Origin: Candidatus Melainabacteria bacterium
Lineage (GTDB): Bacteria; Cyanobacteriota; Vampirovibrionia; Obscuribacterales; Obscuribacteraceae
Direction of reading: 5' to 3'
Assembly: GCA_016209785.1 (NCBI GenBank)
Contig: JACQVM010000109.1
Span: 1 to 7,252 of the forward strand
Length of the DNA: 7,252 nt
Positions within the stretch are counted from its first letter, which is position 1, and each line of letters starts with the position of its first letter. The notes below the pieces were generated by a model that saw only the letters and a list, made by a program, of their open reading frames with translations, had not been told where the DNA came from and did not search any database. Positions 1 to 5,944 of the stretch are shown piece after piece. The translations under genes and the position numbers were made by a program.

Positions 1-98
1 CTTGGGCAGGGTTGGAGGCACGAGCCGTATGATGCGAAAGTATCATGTACGGTTCTTGAAGGGGCTGGGTGTGGCGACACACCCATGCCTACTTAGCA
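1..98 (+). mobile_element. Group II intron, 3' end only (domains V and VI)
   Basis: Positions 22-55 form a 34-nt group II intron domain V. The lower stem GAGCCGTAT pairs with the GTACGGTTC side, there is a two-base bulge (T46 G47), and the upper stem GATGC/GTATC is capped by a GAAA tetraloop. The catalytic AGC triad is at 23-25. Positions 61-92 fold as domain VI: eight perfect pairs (66-73 with 78-85) capped by a GCGA tetraloop, then a lower stem in which A91 is left bulged in a CCTAC context, as expected for the lariat branch point. Positions 1-21 would be the tail of domain IV and the joining strand. Any intron-encoded reverse transcriptase lies outside the window. The exact 3' splice site is uncertain: counting 7-8 nt from A91 gives 98-99, but the usual terminal AY is not there. 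A spliced-out retroelement or a decayed copy are both possible. Confidence 0.88.
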
Positions 99-120
99 GC
101 AAGCTGCGACTATGAGCAGC

Positions 121-126
121 AGGAGG
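121..126 (+). promoter_or_regulatory. Ribosome binding site that fixes the higA start
   Basis: A perfect AGGAGG lies 6 nt before the ATG at 133. An upstream in-frame ATG at 112 would place this site inside the coding region and has no SD of its own, so 133 is preferred. Confidence 0.75.
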
Positions 127-132
127 CCAACA

Positions 133-576
133 ATGGCAATGGCACTGACAAAGGAATACCAGAAGCTGATCAGGCGGTTCCCACTGCTTCCGTTGCACAA
201 TGACGCCGATCACGAAGCTGCGATGTTGGTCATCACCGAACTGCTAGACCGCAAGGACAGTCTGACGCCAGAAGAGGCTGGCTACCTAACGGTTATCGAG
301 CAGTTGGTGGACACGTATGAAAACAATGATCCAGAAGTCCGTGCATTGATGGCACGGGCCGCCAACATCTCGCCGGCGGAATCACTTCAGTATCTGATGG
401 AGCAAGGCAACCTGACGCTGAGTGGACTAGCCGGCGAAATTGGTTGTGATAAAGGCAACCTCTCATCATTTCTTGCCGGTAAACGCGGACTCAGCAAGTC
501 CAATGCCGTCAAGCTGGCGGAACGGTTCAAGGTGTCCGTGGCTCTCTTCTTGCCAACGCCGAGAGCGGCCAGCTAA
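133..576 (+). CDS. higA: HigA-type antitoxin / XRE-family HTH protein
   Basis: This 147-residue protein resembles antitoxins of the HigB-HigA type II toxin-antitoxin group, which bind and neutralise a RelE-like mRNA interferase and repress their own operon. Residues 1-75 form a mostly helical, acidic N-terminal part (EEAGYLTVIEQLVDTYE around 47-63), of the kind used for toxin contact. Residues about 84-139 form a Cro/C1-type helix-turn-helix (SLQYLMEQGNLTLSGLAGEI, then NLSSFLAGKRGLS), where the GNLSSFLAGKR stretch is the recognition-helix region. In this family higB normally sits directly upstream; here that place is occupied by the 3' end of a group II intron, and no toxin is visible downstream. 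The start at 133 is set by the AGGAGG at 121-126. It could instead be a solitary HTH regulator. The HTH assignment is firm; the antitoxin role is inferred from family resemblance. Confidence 0.8.
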   Translation: MAMALTKEYQKLIRRFPLLPLHNDADHEAAMLVITELLDRKDSLTPEEAGYLTVIEQLVDTYENNDPEVRALMARAANISPAESLQYLMEQGNLTLSGLAGEIGCDKGNLSSFLAGKRGLSKSNAVKLAERFKVSVALFLPTPRAAS

Positions 577-980
577 AGATCCGAATGGGCAATCTCGGAC
601 TGATTAGCAATGAACGCTACGCGCCCTGCACCCCACTGAATCCGACTTGAGCAATTAACAGATTGTGTCATCAATTATGCCTCGCTACCAAACATAATTG
701 ATTGCCAGCCAGAAAGCTTCCGGTAATGGATTCAGGAATTGATTCAGCAGACATCCGCACACTTCCATAAACTCGAAGATTCTTTGCGCAAGTTCCGCGG
801 AGTCACGCGAACATTGCGTACCAACCGCAACTGTCGGCAGACTCCCGCATATTCGGAGATTTGCGGAAGATTCGCGAAGATCTGGCAGGCAAGATATGTG
901 CCGTACCGGTACGCGGCAAGCCGCTAACCGTTCCATCACGGGTGGTGCTTATTTGCAACTTCGTTGCTCAACGCGAACTT
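577..980. other. Intergenic region without a convincing gene
   Basis: This 404-bp gap lies between the converging ends of higA (plus strand) and the DUF120 gene (minus strand). The short open frames here (685-939 minus, 739-927 plus) overlap one another, lack SD sites and have no recognisable motifs. It contains an inverted repeat at 670-702 and several short perfect palindromes: TTGCGCAA at 784-791, CCGCGG at 795-800, TTCGCGAA at 871-878 and CGTACCGGTACG at 902-913. No T-tailed terminator was found for either flanking gene. Confidence 0.6.
670..702. repeat. Perfect inverted repeat, 10-bp arms, 13-nt spacer
   Basis: The arm ATCAATTATG (670-679) is the exact reverse complement of CATAATTGAT (693-702). 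There is no following T-run, so it is not a standard terminator. Arm length and AT-rich content would suit an operator for a dimeric DNA-binding protein or a weak hairpin. It starts 94 nt beyond the higA stop. No function is established. Confidence 0.6.
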
Positions 981-1364
981 TTATGCGTTTTGTTCGACTT
1001 CAATTTCCACAATGTCACCATCATGTAAATTGAATACATCACGGAACTTAATTGCGGCAGCAATCTCTATAACGCTTTTGGGATGATCTCCAAGACCTTG
1101 TTCATTACCATCTGTTCGCAATATGAATGCATTCTGCCCTAGAATCTTGCAAGGTACAAGGCTCACTGAAACAGTGCCGCCGTATTCCTCTTTCTCCAAT
1201 CGAAGGGGATTATTTGGCAATGAATAATCCTGTTCAAGCTGAACATTTAAAGTTCCTGGAAAAAACCTCACCCCAGTTTTTCGCAAATAATGGGCTTCCA
1301 GTTTCTCGATCCAGTATGAAAAGTCGCCAATGCCGCTGCATACTTTTCCTCTAAGAACTCTCAT
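981..1364 (-). CDS. DUF120 / archaeal-type CTP-dependent riboflavin kinase-like protein
   Basis: This 127-residue protein matches the fold signature of CTP-dependent riboflavin kinase, the archaeal enzyme that makes FMN from riboflavin using CTP. Visible motifs in order: G-K-V-C-S-G-I-G-D-F at 6-15 (nucleotide loop), FFPGTLNV at 34-41 with the family's Mg-binding T38 and N40, C72 leading into a strand with AFILRTDG at 79-86, HPKSVIEIAA at 94-103, and LHDGDIVEIEVE at 113-124 closing the barrel. Length is close to the archaeal single-domain enzyme (about 130-135 residues). The start is supported by a purine-rich AAGGAAGGGA about 7-8 nt upstream. It lies downstream of the MBL-fold gene on the same strand with a 119-nt gap, so co-transcription is possible. 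Bacteria normally use the unrelated bifunctional RibF, so this is either an acquired gene or a bacterial DUF120 paralogue with another substrate. Family membership is well supported; catalytic activity is inferred. Confidence 0.75.
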   Translation of the reverse strand: MRVLRGKVCSGIGDFSYWIEKLEAHYLRKTGVRFFPGTLNVQLEQDYSLPNNPLRLEKEEYGGTVSVSLVPCKILGQNAFILRTDGNEQGLGDHPKSVIEIAAAIKFRDVFNLHDGDIVEIEVEQNA

Positions 1365-1483
1365 CCGGTATTCCCTTCCTTACTGCAAGATGTTCCATTC
1401 GACCACGCTGGAAATTTGGGCTGTTGAGGATATCTTGGAACATAACAGTAATTGAACTAGTTTGGACAGTGAATTGTAAATGA

Positions 1484-2353
1484 TTATGCCACTACAAGCC
1501 TGAAGGTATTATTCTCTGCCTGCAAAAGTCCGGCCGTGGGTGTGGCAAAGTGCGAGCCAATGAAAAGAGCTTGAGTATCAACAAACCTGTCCAGCAAAGC
1601 GCGGCGGGAGACAGTCGCTTGACCAGGATCTGTGTCTGAAATGGTAGGCCAATCAGGATGGGCTATTTGACAGGGATGATGAGTGGCATCTCCGGTAATG
1701 ACCGCTTGCTCTTGCCCTGATGCAATTAAAACACTTACGTGAGCAGGAGTATGTCCAGGCGTTGGGAACAAGGAGATTTCATCGGTTATTGAATAATTCA
1801 TTGGCACCAGATCGGCCAAACCGGCGTCAAAAACGGGCATAACGGAATCTTCGAATCCAGCGTGATCGTCCTCAATTTCCCGCTCCGGACGACTCTTCCA
1901 ATAGCTGAATTCCTGTTCGGCGAATAAGTACCGCGCTCTGGGAAAAGTTGGTCTCCATCTTCCATCAACTAGCATCGTATTCCAACCGACATGATCGAAG
2001 TGTAAGTGGGTACACAGCACGATATCAATGGACTGTGATTTAAGTCCGGCCCGATCCAGACATTTCAAGAAATCCGTCTGCAGGTTATTCCATTCAGCAA
2101 TCTCGCTGCGCTTCTTGTCATTTCCAATACAGGTATCAACCAGAATGCAGGCATCCGGTGTTTGGACAATAAACGCTTGAACAAGCGCTTTCAGACGGTT
2201 CTTATCGTCAACAAAATGTGGTTTGAGCCAAGAGATTTTGGCGATATTGTCAGTGGTGGCATTCGGAATAATTTGTTGAATGATGTTGCCAGCCTCGACC
2301 TCAACAATGGGTGTGATTTTTATGTTGCCCACTTTCCAGGTGCTGGACGTCAT
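1484..2353 (-). CDS. MBL-fold metallo-hydrolase (lactonase-like)
   Basis: This 289-residue protein is a metallo-beta-lactamase-fold hydrolase with a complete di-metal site. It has THLHFDHVGWN with H116, H118, D120 and H121 of the HxHxDH motif, H201 in FPTPGHTPAHVS, D222 in ITGDATHHP, and H268 in GSHFATPTAG. The last motif and the GHTPAH context resemble the N-acyl-homoserine-lactonase-like and related hydrolase branch. Quorum-signal lactone cleavage is possible, but the substrate cannot be read from sequence. There is no signal peptide, so it is probably cytoplasmic. The start at 2353 is chosen because GGAG (2361-2364) lies 7 nt upstream; a 39-codon longer frame beginning at a TTG at 2470 has no SD and a composition unlike the family. 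A TATAAT box at 2482-2487 suggests an untranslated leader of about 120 nt. Confidence 0.9.
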   Translation of the reverse strand: MTSSTWKVGNIKITPIVEVEAGNIIQQIIPNATTDNIAKISWLKPHFVDDKNRLKALVQAFIVQTPDACILVDTCIGNDKKRSEIAEWNNLQTDFLKCLDRAGLKSQSIDIVLCTHLHFDHVGWNTMLVDGRWRPTFPRARYLFAEQEFSYWKSRPEREIEDDHAGFEDSVMPVFDAGLADLVPMNYSITDEISLFPTPGHTPAHVSVLIASGQEQAVITGDATHHPCQIAHPDWPTISDTDPGQATVSRRALLDRFVDTQALFIGSHFATPTAGLLQAENNTFRLVVA

Positions 2354-2481
2354 CTCATTTCTCCAATCATCGTGGTCGATACACCTTAGCAATTGTGTTG
2401 TTGGTTCCAAGGAGCGCGATAGAGCGTCTACAGGCAATTGAGCTAATCCGGCTTTGTGGCACTGCCCCAAATGGTGGTAGC

Positions 2482-2504
2482 ATTATACTCACACAGTTTG
2501 TCAA
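2482..2504 (-). promoter_or_regulatory. Possible promoter for the MBL-fold gene
   Basis: On the minus strand a perfect TATAAT (2482-2487) lies upstream of the hydrolase gene. A perfect TTGACA (2499-2504) is also present, but only 11 bp away, too short for a normal sigma70 spacer. The hexamer at the proper 17-bp distance is poor. The -10 is convincing; the -35 may be a coincidence or part of an activator or repressor site. Confidence 0.5.
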
Positions 2505-2512
2505 GATCGTAA

Positions 2513-2812
2513 AGGCGTACCGAGGTCACACCACCCTGGTCATATTCATCTCTTGCCAGTGACCTATTGCAGCACGCTACATCCGCGGTCGATCTTGGAA
2601 CGGGTGGTGGCGAGCGGTTACGTGCTTTTAAGGAGGTTTTTCCAAAACATTTGACTGCGACGGAAGGCTATGCCCCCAACCTCCATTTAGCACGCGAACG
2701 CCTTAAACCATTTGGGATAGATGTATTTGAATCTGCAGGATTGCTCACACAGATCTTGCCATTCGTGAATGAAGCATTTGACCTAGTTCTTGACCGGCAT
2801 ACGCCGTTCAAT
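2513..2812 (+). pseudogene. SAM-dependent methyltransferase remnant
   Basis: The frame from 2513 reads into a class I methyltransferase core. It has a leading helix SLASDLLQHATSA, motif I VDLGTGGGERL (2588-2620, the SAM-binding glycine loop), LTATEGYAPNLHLARERL (acidic end of strand 2 with the ribose-binding E), and FDLVLDRHTPFN (2777-2812, motif IV region). Similarity stops at 2812. The frame stays open to 2959 but no longer reads like a methyltransferase; the C-terminal half of the fold is missing. The N-terminal lead-in is also cut, since an in-frame stop occurs at 2510-2512 and no SD-supported start exists (only a TTG at 2567). About 100 of an expected 200-250 residues remain. A short truncated functional protein is unlikely. 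Confidence 0.7.
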
Positions 2813-3045
2813 GTGGGGTGGGATACACACACCGTAGGCAATACCACAGAAGTGCCAGAAGTTATACCCGAGCGCTGCCCAAAATGTGCCGTGAGATGGC
2901 CTGAATCCTGCCGAATCCGACGCAGTGGCCGCAGAGGCCGTGCATACCATTTCAGGTAGCCTACTGTAACCACTCCACCATACTTAACCCGTCTCGGCGA
3001 ATCTGGTGACACAGTGGTGACACAAAAGATCGCTGTTTGTAGAAA
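2813..3045. other. Region between methyltransferase remnant and tRNA, no clear gene
   Basis: The open frames on both strands here (plus strand to 2959, minus strand 3012 to 2668) are arginine/proline-rich, overlap each other and show no recognisable domain or SD. The tandem repeat at 3004-3024 is the only structure seen. The segment may be debris from an insertion beside the tRNA gene, but no integrase or insertion-sequence ends are visible. Confidence 0.5.
3004..3024 (+). repeat. Tandem direct repeat TGGTGACACA x2
   Basis: TGGTGACACA occurs at 3004-3013 and again at 3015-3024, separated by one G, an 11-bp period. It sits 21 nt beyond the 3' end of the tRNA-Asn gene. Function unknown; a recombinase arm site or protein-binding site is conceivable. 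Confidence 0.7.
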
Positions 3046-3120
<75 letters not shown>

Positions 3121-3139
3121 ACAGCCAATCCGGAGTTTG

Positions 3140-3145
3140 ATTATA
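3140..3145 (-). promoter_or_regulatory. -10 box for tRNA-Asn
   Basis: A perfect TATAAT on the minus strand, preceded by GTGA, lies 19 nt upstream of the tRNA 5' end and would start transcription about 12 nt before the mature tRNA. No good -35 hexamer sits at 16-18 bp; the closest is TTGCTC (3166-3171) at 20 bp. Confidence 0.6.
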
Positions 3146-3258
3146 TCACCCGGCATACTCTTGGGGAGCAACTTAGGACACGCCGACAGACCAGGTTCTA
3201 TCTCAAACCATAAGACTAGCAACATGTTTTGATGTACAACACGGTAATCTAGTATTGC

Positions 3259-3287
3259 TTGACAGCAGGACTATGCATAAATACTTT
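3259..3287 (+). promoter_or_regulatory. Sigma70-like promoter for the YbjN operon
   Basis: TTGACA at 3259-3264 is a perfect -35, followed after 17 bp by TACTTT at 3282-3287, which keeps the key T, A and final T of the -10. A second AT-rich TATACT lies at 3292-3297. Transcription from about 3294 would give a leader of roughly 60 nt before the ATG at 3358. Confidence 0.6.
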
Positions 3288-3357
3288 AGGGTATACTTTA
3301 AGCAAATTGTTATAGTAATGCTGCCTCTGAGCGTGGCTAATCTAAAGGATGGCTGAG

Positions 3358-3825
3358 ATGGGTTTGTTTGGGACGGAGAAGACAAGCAAAGGTACGGTAG
3401 ATGAAGTTGCCCAGATGATTGAGCGTTACTTCCATCGACGTGAGCTAAATCCCAAGAACCAAGAACTCCCAGGAGCCGAGGGGTATGGTTGGTGGCTTAC
3501 TGAAGGAAGTGCCAAGATTTATATTTTTGTACAGGAGGCTCCAACGGGTCCTGTGTTGAGAATCACAAGCCCACTGGTCTACCTTCCGGAGACAAATCGA
3601 GAAGGATTCTATCGTAAGCTGCTTAACATTAACTGCAATCTTAGCAGTTGTGCCCTAGCAATACACGAGGACACTGTTTTGGTGGTTGCACAACGTCCAA
3701 CTTTGGGGCTCGAACAAGAAGAGTTGGATGCGCTGGTGTGGAATGTAGCTTATGTAGCTGATCTTCTGGACAACGAGCTTTCTTGTGAGTTTAAGGTGCC
3801 ATTGTATTCTCAGCGCACCTCCTGA
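3358..3825 (+). CDS. YbjN / type III secretion chaperone-like domain protein
   Basis: This 155-residue soluble protein with no signal peptide or membrane segment has the alpha-beta pattern of YbjN-domain proteins: an N-terminal helix (VDEVAQMIERYFHRRE, 14-29), a beta-rich centre (GYGWWLTEGSAKIYIFVQEAP, then PVLRITSPLVYLP), a helix FYRKLLNINCNLSSCALAI at 84-102, a strand DTVLVVAQRP, and a C-terminal helix LDALVWNVAYVADLLDNEL. The family is linked to regulation and has a chaperone-like fold, but its biochemical role is poorly known. An ATG at 3349 is also in frame, but the SD-like AAGGA (3345-3349) overlaps it and lies 8 nt before the ATG at 3358, so the later start is preferred. It is first in a probable operon; the phosphatase begins 23 nt after its stop. 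Confidence 0.7.
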   Translation: MGLFGTEKTSKGTVDEVAQMIERYFHRRELNPKNQELPGAEGYGWWLTEGSAKIYIFVQEAPTGPVLRITSPLVYLPETNREGFYRKLLNINCNLSSCALAIHEDTVLVVAQRPTLGLEQEELDALVWNVAYVADLLDNELSCEFKVPLYSQRTS

Positions 3826-3848
3826 GGAATCATCCAAACATTGGAGCC

Positions 3849-4667
3849 GTGACACAATCATCTGATTTGACCGATGGAGACATTGCGTATGTTTGTAATC
3901 TGGCAATACAAGCCGGAGAGCTTGCGGCCCGGATGCGCGAGGGAGTGCAAGTCAGGGAAAAGACAGGGCCTCATGATTTGGTGACTGAAGCTGATTGTGA
4001 GCTTTCTCGGCTGCTAAGCGAGAGCATCCAAAGTCGATTTGTTAAGGATACGGTGGTATCGGAGGAAGACACACAGCAGTCCACGGGATCTGCGTCTGCC
4101 AAGACGTGGCTAATAGACCCTATCGATGGTACCGACAATTACCTACGCAATGATGGGCAGTATTCAGTTATGGTTGGGCTCATAATAGACCAGATGCCAG
4201 TGTTTGGCTGGGTTTATGCTCCAGCCTCAGGCATTAGTTATTTTGGTGGACCAGGATATGGTGCCTGGAAAAGTACAGCTAGCCAAGCACGACAAAGATA
4301 TGAGCGTTTGCCTTCACTGGATCTCAATGGTACCAAAAGAGTTATGATGGGTTTTAGAGACAGAAAGTCTCACCCGTGGGTACTTGACTTACCCAATGTA
4401 CAGTTTGTCAAGTCCGGTAGTATTGGTTTGAAGATTGCAAGAATATTGGACAATGAAGCTGACATGTTTGTGCATTTGTCAGGCAAACTTAAGGTCTGGG
4501 ATACAGCAGGACCAGTGGCAATTGCCCTGGGTGCAGGACTGGAAGTAGGACAACTGGTAGCTGATGGACTCCCCTTTAATTTGCCATCTCTCGAGCAGCG
4601 CTCAACCGTTGTCATTGGACGAGCTAACTGCCTGTCATGGTGTCGGCGTCACCTCCTTCACAGTTAG
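3849..4667 (+). CDS. Inositol monophosphatase / CysQ-family phosphatase
   Basis: This 272-residue member of the Mg-dependent, lithium-sensitive phosphatase family acts on inositol phosphates, 3'-phosphoadenosine 5'-phosphate or sugar bisphosphates. Metal-site motifs are complete: LVTEAD at 44-49 (following D43), VSEED with E72-E73, the hallmark WLIDPIDGTDNY at 87-98 (D90, D93, T95), and LKVWDTAGPVAIALGAG at 214-230 with D218. KSGSIGLKIARI at 188-199 before a weakly conserved region, together with the overall length, fits the CysQ/IMPase group; the exact substrate is not readable. It is a cytosolic protein. The start is a GTG with GGAG unusually close (2 nt), and no better in-frame start exists nearby, so initiation may rely on coupling to the preceding gene. 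RNase D begins 4 nt after its stop. Confidence 0.9.
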   Translation: MTQSSDLTDGDIAYVCNLAIQAGELAARMREGVQVREKTGPHDLVTEADCELSRLLSESIQSRFVKDTVVSEEDTQQSTGSASAKTWLIDPIDGTDNYLRNDGQYSVMVGLIIDQMPVFGWVYAPASGISYFGGPGYGAWKSTASQARQRYERLPSLDLNGTKRVMMGFRDRKSHPWVLDLPNVQFVKSGSIGLKIARILDNEADMFVHLSGKLKVWDTAGPVAIALGAGLEVGQLVADGLPFNLPSLEQRSTVVIGRANCLSWCRRHLLHS

Positions 4668-4671
4668 ATAA

Positions 4672-5871
4672 ATGACCATCATAGTTCGCCAAACTCAGCT
4701 TAATGACCTTTGTGCTCAAATAGATGCAGCAGGGCGTTTTGCCATGGATTTAGAGTTTATCCCTGAGCGTACCTACGATCCACAGTTGTGTCTGGTGCAG
4801 GTTGCAACTGATAGTGGAGCTTACATTATTGATCCCTTGGTACTGCCGGAACTTAACAGTCTGTGGCAACGAGTGGCTAGTCCAGAGATTCTTGTTGTAC
4901 TACATGCTGCCGAGCAAGATCTTGACCTTGTCTGGACGTTCTCCAGCCTTTTACCGCAAAACGTAATAGACACTCAAATTGCGGCAGGTTTTGCTGGCTA
5001 TGGCTATCCGGTTGGCTATGGCAAATTGTTGAGCCGGTTGTTAGATGTGCATATCTCCAAGACTGAAAGTTATACTGACTGGACCAATCGGCCATTAACA
5101 GACTCACAAATTGACTATGCGCTAGATGATGTGCGACACCTCTTGCCTGTCTATGATGCCTTATGTGAAAGACTTAACAAGTCCGAGAGGCTTAGCTGGG
5201 TGGAAGAGGAATGCAGGAGGTATTCCAGTACCAGTCAATATGAATCAGATCGTTGTCAGGAGTTCTTGCGAATTAAGGGGGCTAGCAGCTTGTCACGACG
5301 TGGACTGGCTGTCTTGAAGTCCCTTTGTGAGTGGCGTGATCAGGAGGCATATACCATTAACAGGCCTCCACGATCTTTGATCGCTGATAATATTCTCTTG
5401 GAACTAAGTCGACGCCCTCCTCAAAACGTTAGCGACATTCAACGAATTCGCGGAGTGCGGCCAGATCAAATTCGATCACTTGGTGACAAATTAATCAGGG
5501 CTATTGAGTGTGGGCTTCACCTGCCAGACGAAAAATGCCCAGTCTGGCCATCCTTTAGGAATCCGCCGAGACGTGATGTTCTCATTGTGGATGTTCTTTT
5601 TGCTGCCTTGAAGATTATTTGCTATCAGCTCGAAATAGCACCAGAACTAGTGGCAACACGCAATGATCTTGAAACTCTCGTGCGTAGCCACAAAGAAGGT
5701 ACATTGAGTTCTGATGCACTGACATTGCTTGCAGGTTGGCGTTATGAGCTGGCAGGAAAGGTACTGCTGGATTTGCTTGAGGGTTCTGCATTATCGCTCA
5801 AGGTGACCTCAGGTGATCCACCAGTAATCTTGGATGTGGACAGACCAGCAGCAAGGAAACCCAGCCCTTAA
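4672..5871 (+). CDS. rnd: Ribonuclease D (DEDD 3'-5' exonuclease with HRDC domain)
   Basis: This 399-residue protein fits RNase D (about 375 residues in E. coli), which trims the 3' ends of tRNA precursors and other small RNAs. All three exonuclease motifs are present: Exo I AMDLEF with D26 and E28; Exo II VLHAAEQDLDLVW with D83; Exo III of the DEDDy type, IDYALDDVRHLLPVY, with Y149 and D153. An HRDC domain covers about 208-283 (LSRRGLAVLKSLCEWRD, then PQNVSDIQRIRGV), and a second helical HRDC-like segment spans about 303-372, as in the E. coli enzyme. The start ATG is 4 nt after the phosphatase stop and has no clear SD, which suggests translational coupling. Its stop codon TAA (5869-5871) lies in the centre of a palindrome, so the last few residues (ARKPSP) may be encoded by an inserted repeat. 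Confidence 0.93.
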   Translation: MTIIVRQTQLNDLCAQIDAAGRFAMDLEFIPERTYDPQLCLVQVATDSGAYIIDPLVLPELNSLWQRVASPEILVVLHAAEQDLDLVWTFSSLLPQNVIDTQIAAGFAGYGYPVGYGKLLSRLLDVHISKTESYTDWTNRPLTDSQIDYALDDVRHLLPVYDALCERLNKSERLSWVEEECRRYSSTSQYESDRCQEFLRIKGASSLSRRGLAVLKSLCEWRDQEAYTINRPPRSLIADNILLELSRRPPQNVSDIQRIRGVRPDQIRSLGDKLIRAIECGLHLPDEKCPVWPSFRNPPRRDVLIVDVLFAALKIICYQLEIAPELVATRNDLETLVRSHKEGTLSSDALTLLAGWRYELAGKVLLDLLEGSALSLKVTSGDPPVILDVDRPAARKPSP

Positions 5872-5879
5872 GGGCGGGG
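5860..5879 (+). repeat. Palindrome over the RNase D stop codon
   Basis: Positions 5860-5879 form a 10-bp inverted repeat with one mismatch (A5863/G5876) around a TTAA centre. The CCCTTAAGGG core is shared with the repeat at 7229-7252. Only ATTT follows, so at best it is a weak intrinsic terminator. It may attenuate transcription between RNase D and the TPR gene, or be a dispersed repeat. Confidence 0.65.
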
Positions 5880-5903
5880 ATTTGACTGCCAGTTGGCAAA
5901 ATA

Positions 5904-5944
5904 GGAGATGAGTCAGTATGCTGGAGATGAGTAGCTTGCTGGAG
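5904..5944 (+). repeat. Imperfect tandem repeat GGAGATGAGT...TGCT
   Basis: GGAGATGAGTCAGTATGCT (5904-5922) is followed directly by GGAGATGAGTAGCTTGCT (5923-5940) and then GGAG (5941-5944) beginning a third, diverged copy that runs into the TPR start. Each unit carries an SD-like GGAG, and the first two have ATG immediately after it. The repeat puts several possible initiation sites in tandem upstream of the TPR gene. Confidence 0.65.

Noticed and set aside
112..132. Upstream ATG at 112 as higA start
   Set aside because: It would bury the AGGAGG at 121-126 inside the gene; the ATG at 133 has ideal SD spacing.
685..939. Open frames on both strands in 685-939
   Set aside because: They overlap in opposite directions, lack SD sites and recognisable motifs, and their composition looks random.
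962..973. CGTTGCTCAACG as terminator of the DUF120 gene
   Set aside because: The stem is only 4-5 bp and no T-run follows on the minus strand.
2390..2460. tRNA-like sequence (ATTAGCTCAATTGCCTGTAGA) in the MBL leader, minus strand
   Set aside because: It looks like a D arm, but no matching acceptor stem, anticodon arm or T arm could be found.
2354..2470. 39-codon N-terminal extension of the MBL-fold protein from a TTG at 2470
   Set aside because: No SD at the TTG, and a strong SD precedes the ATG at 2353; the extension does not resemble the family.
2668..3012. Minus-strand 114-codon open frame
   Set aside because: It is antisense to the clear methyltransferase motifs, lacks an SD and has no recognisable domain.
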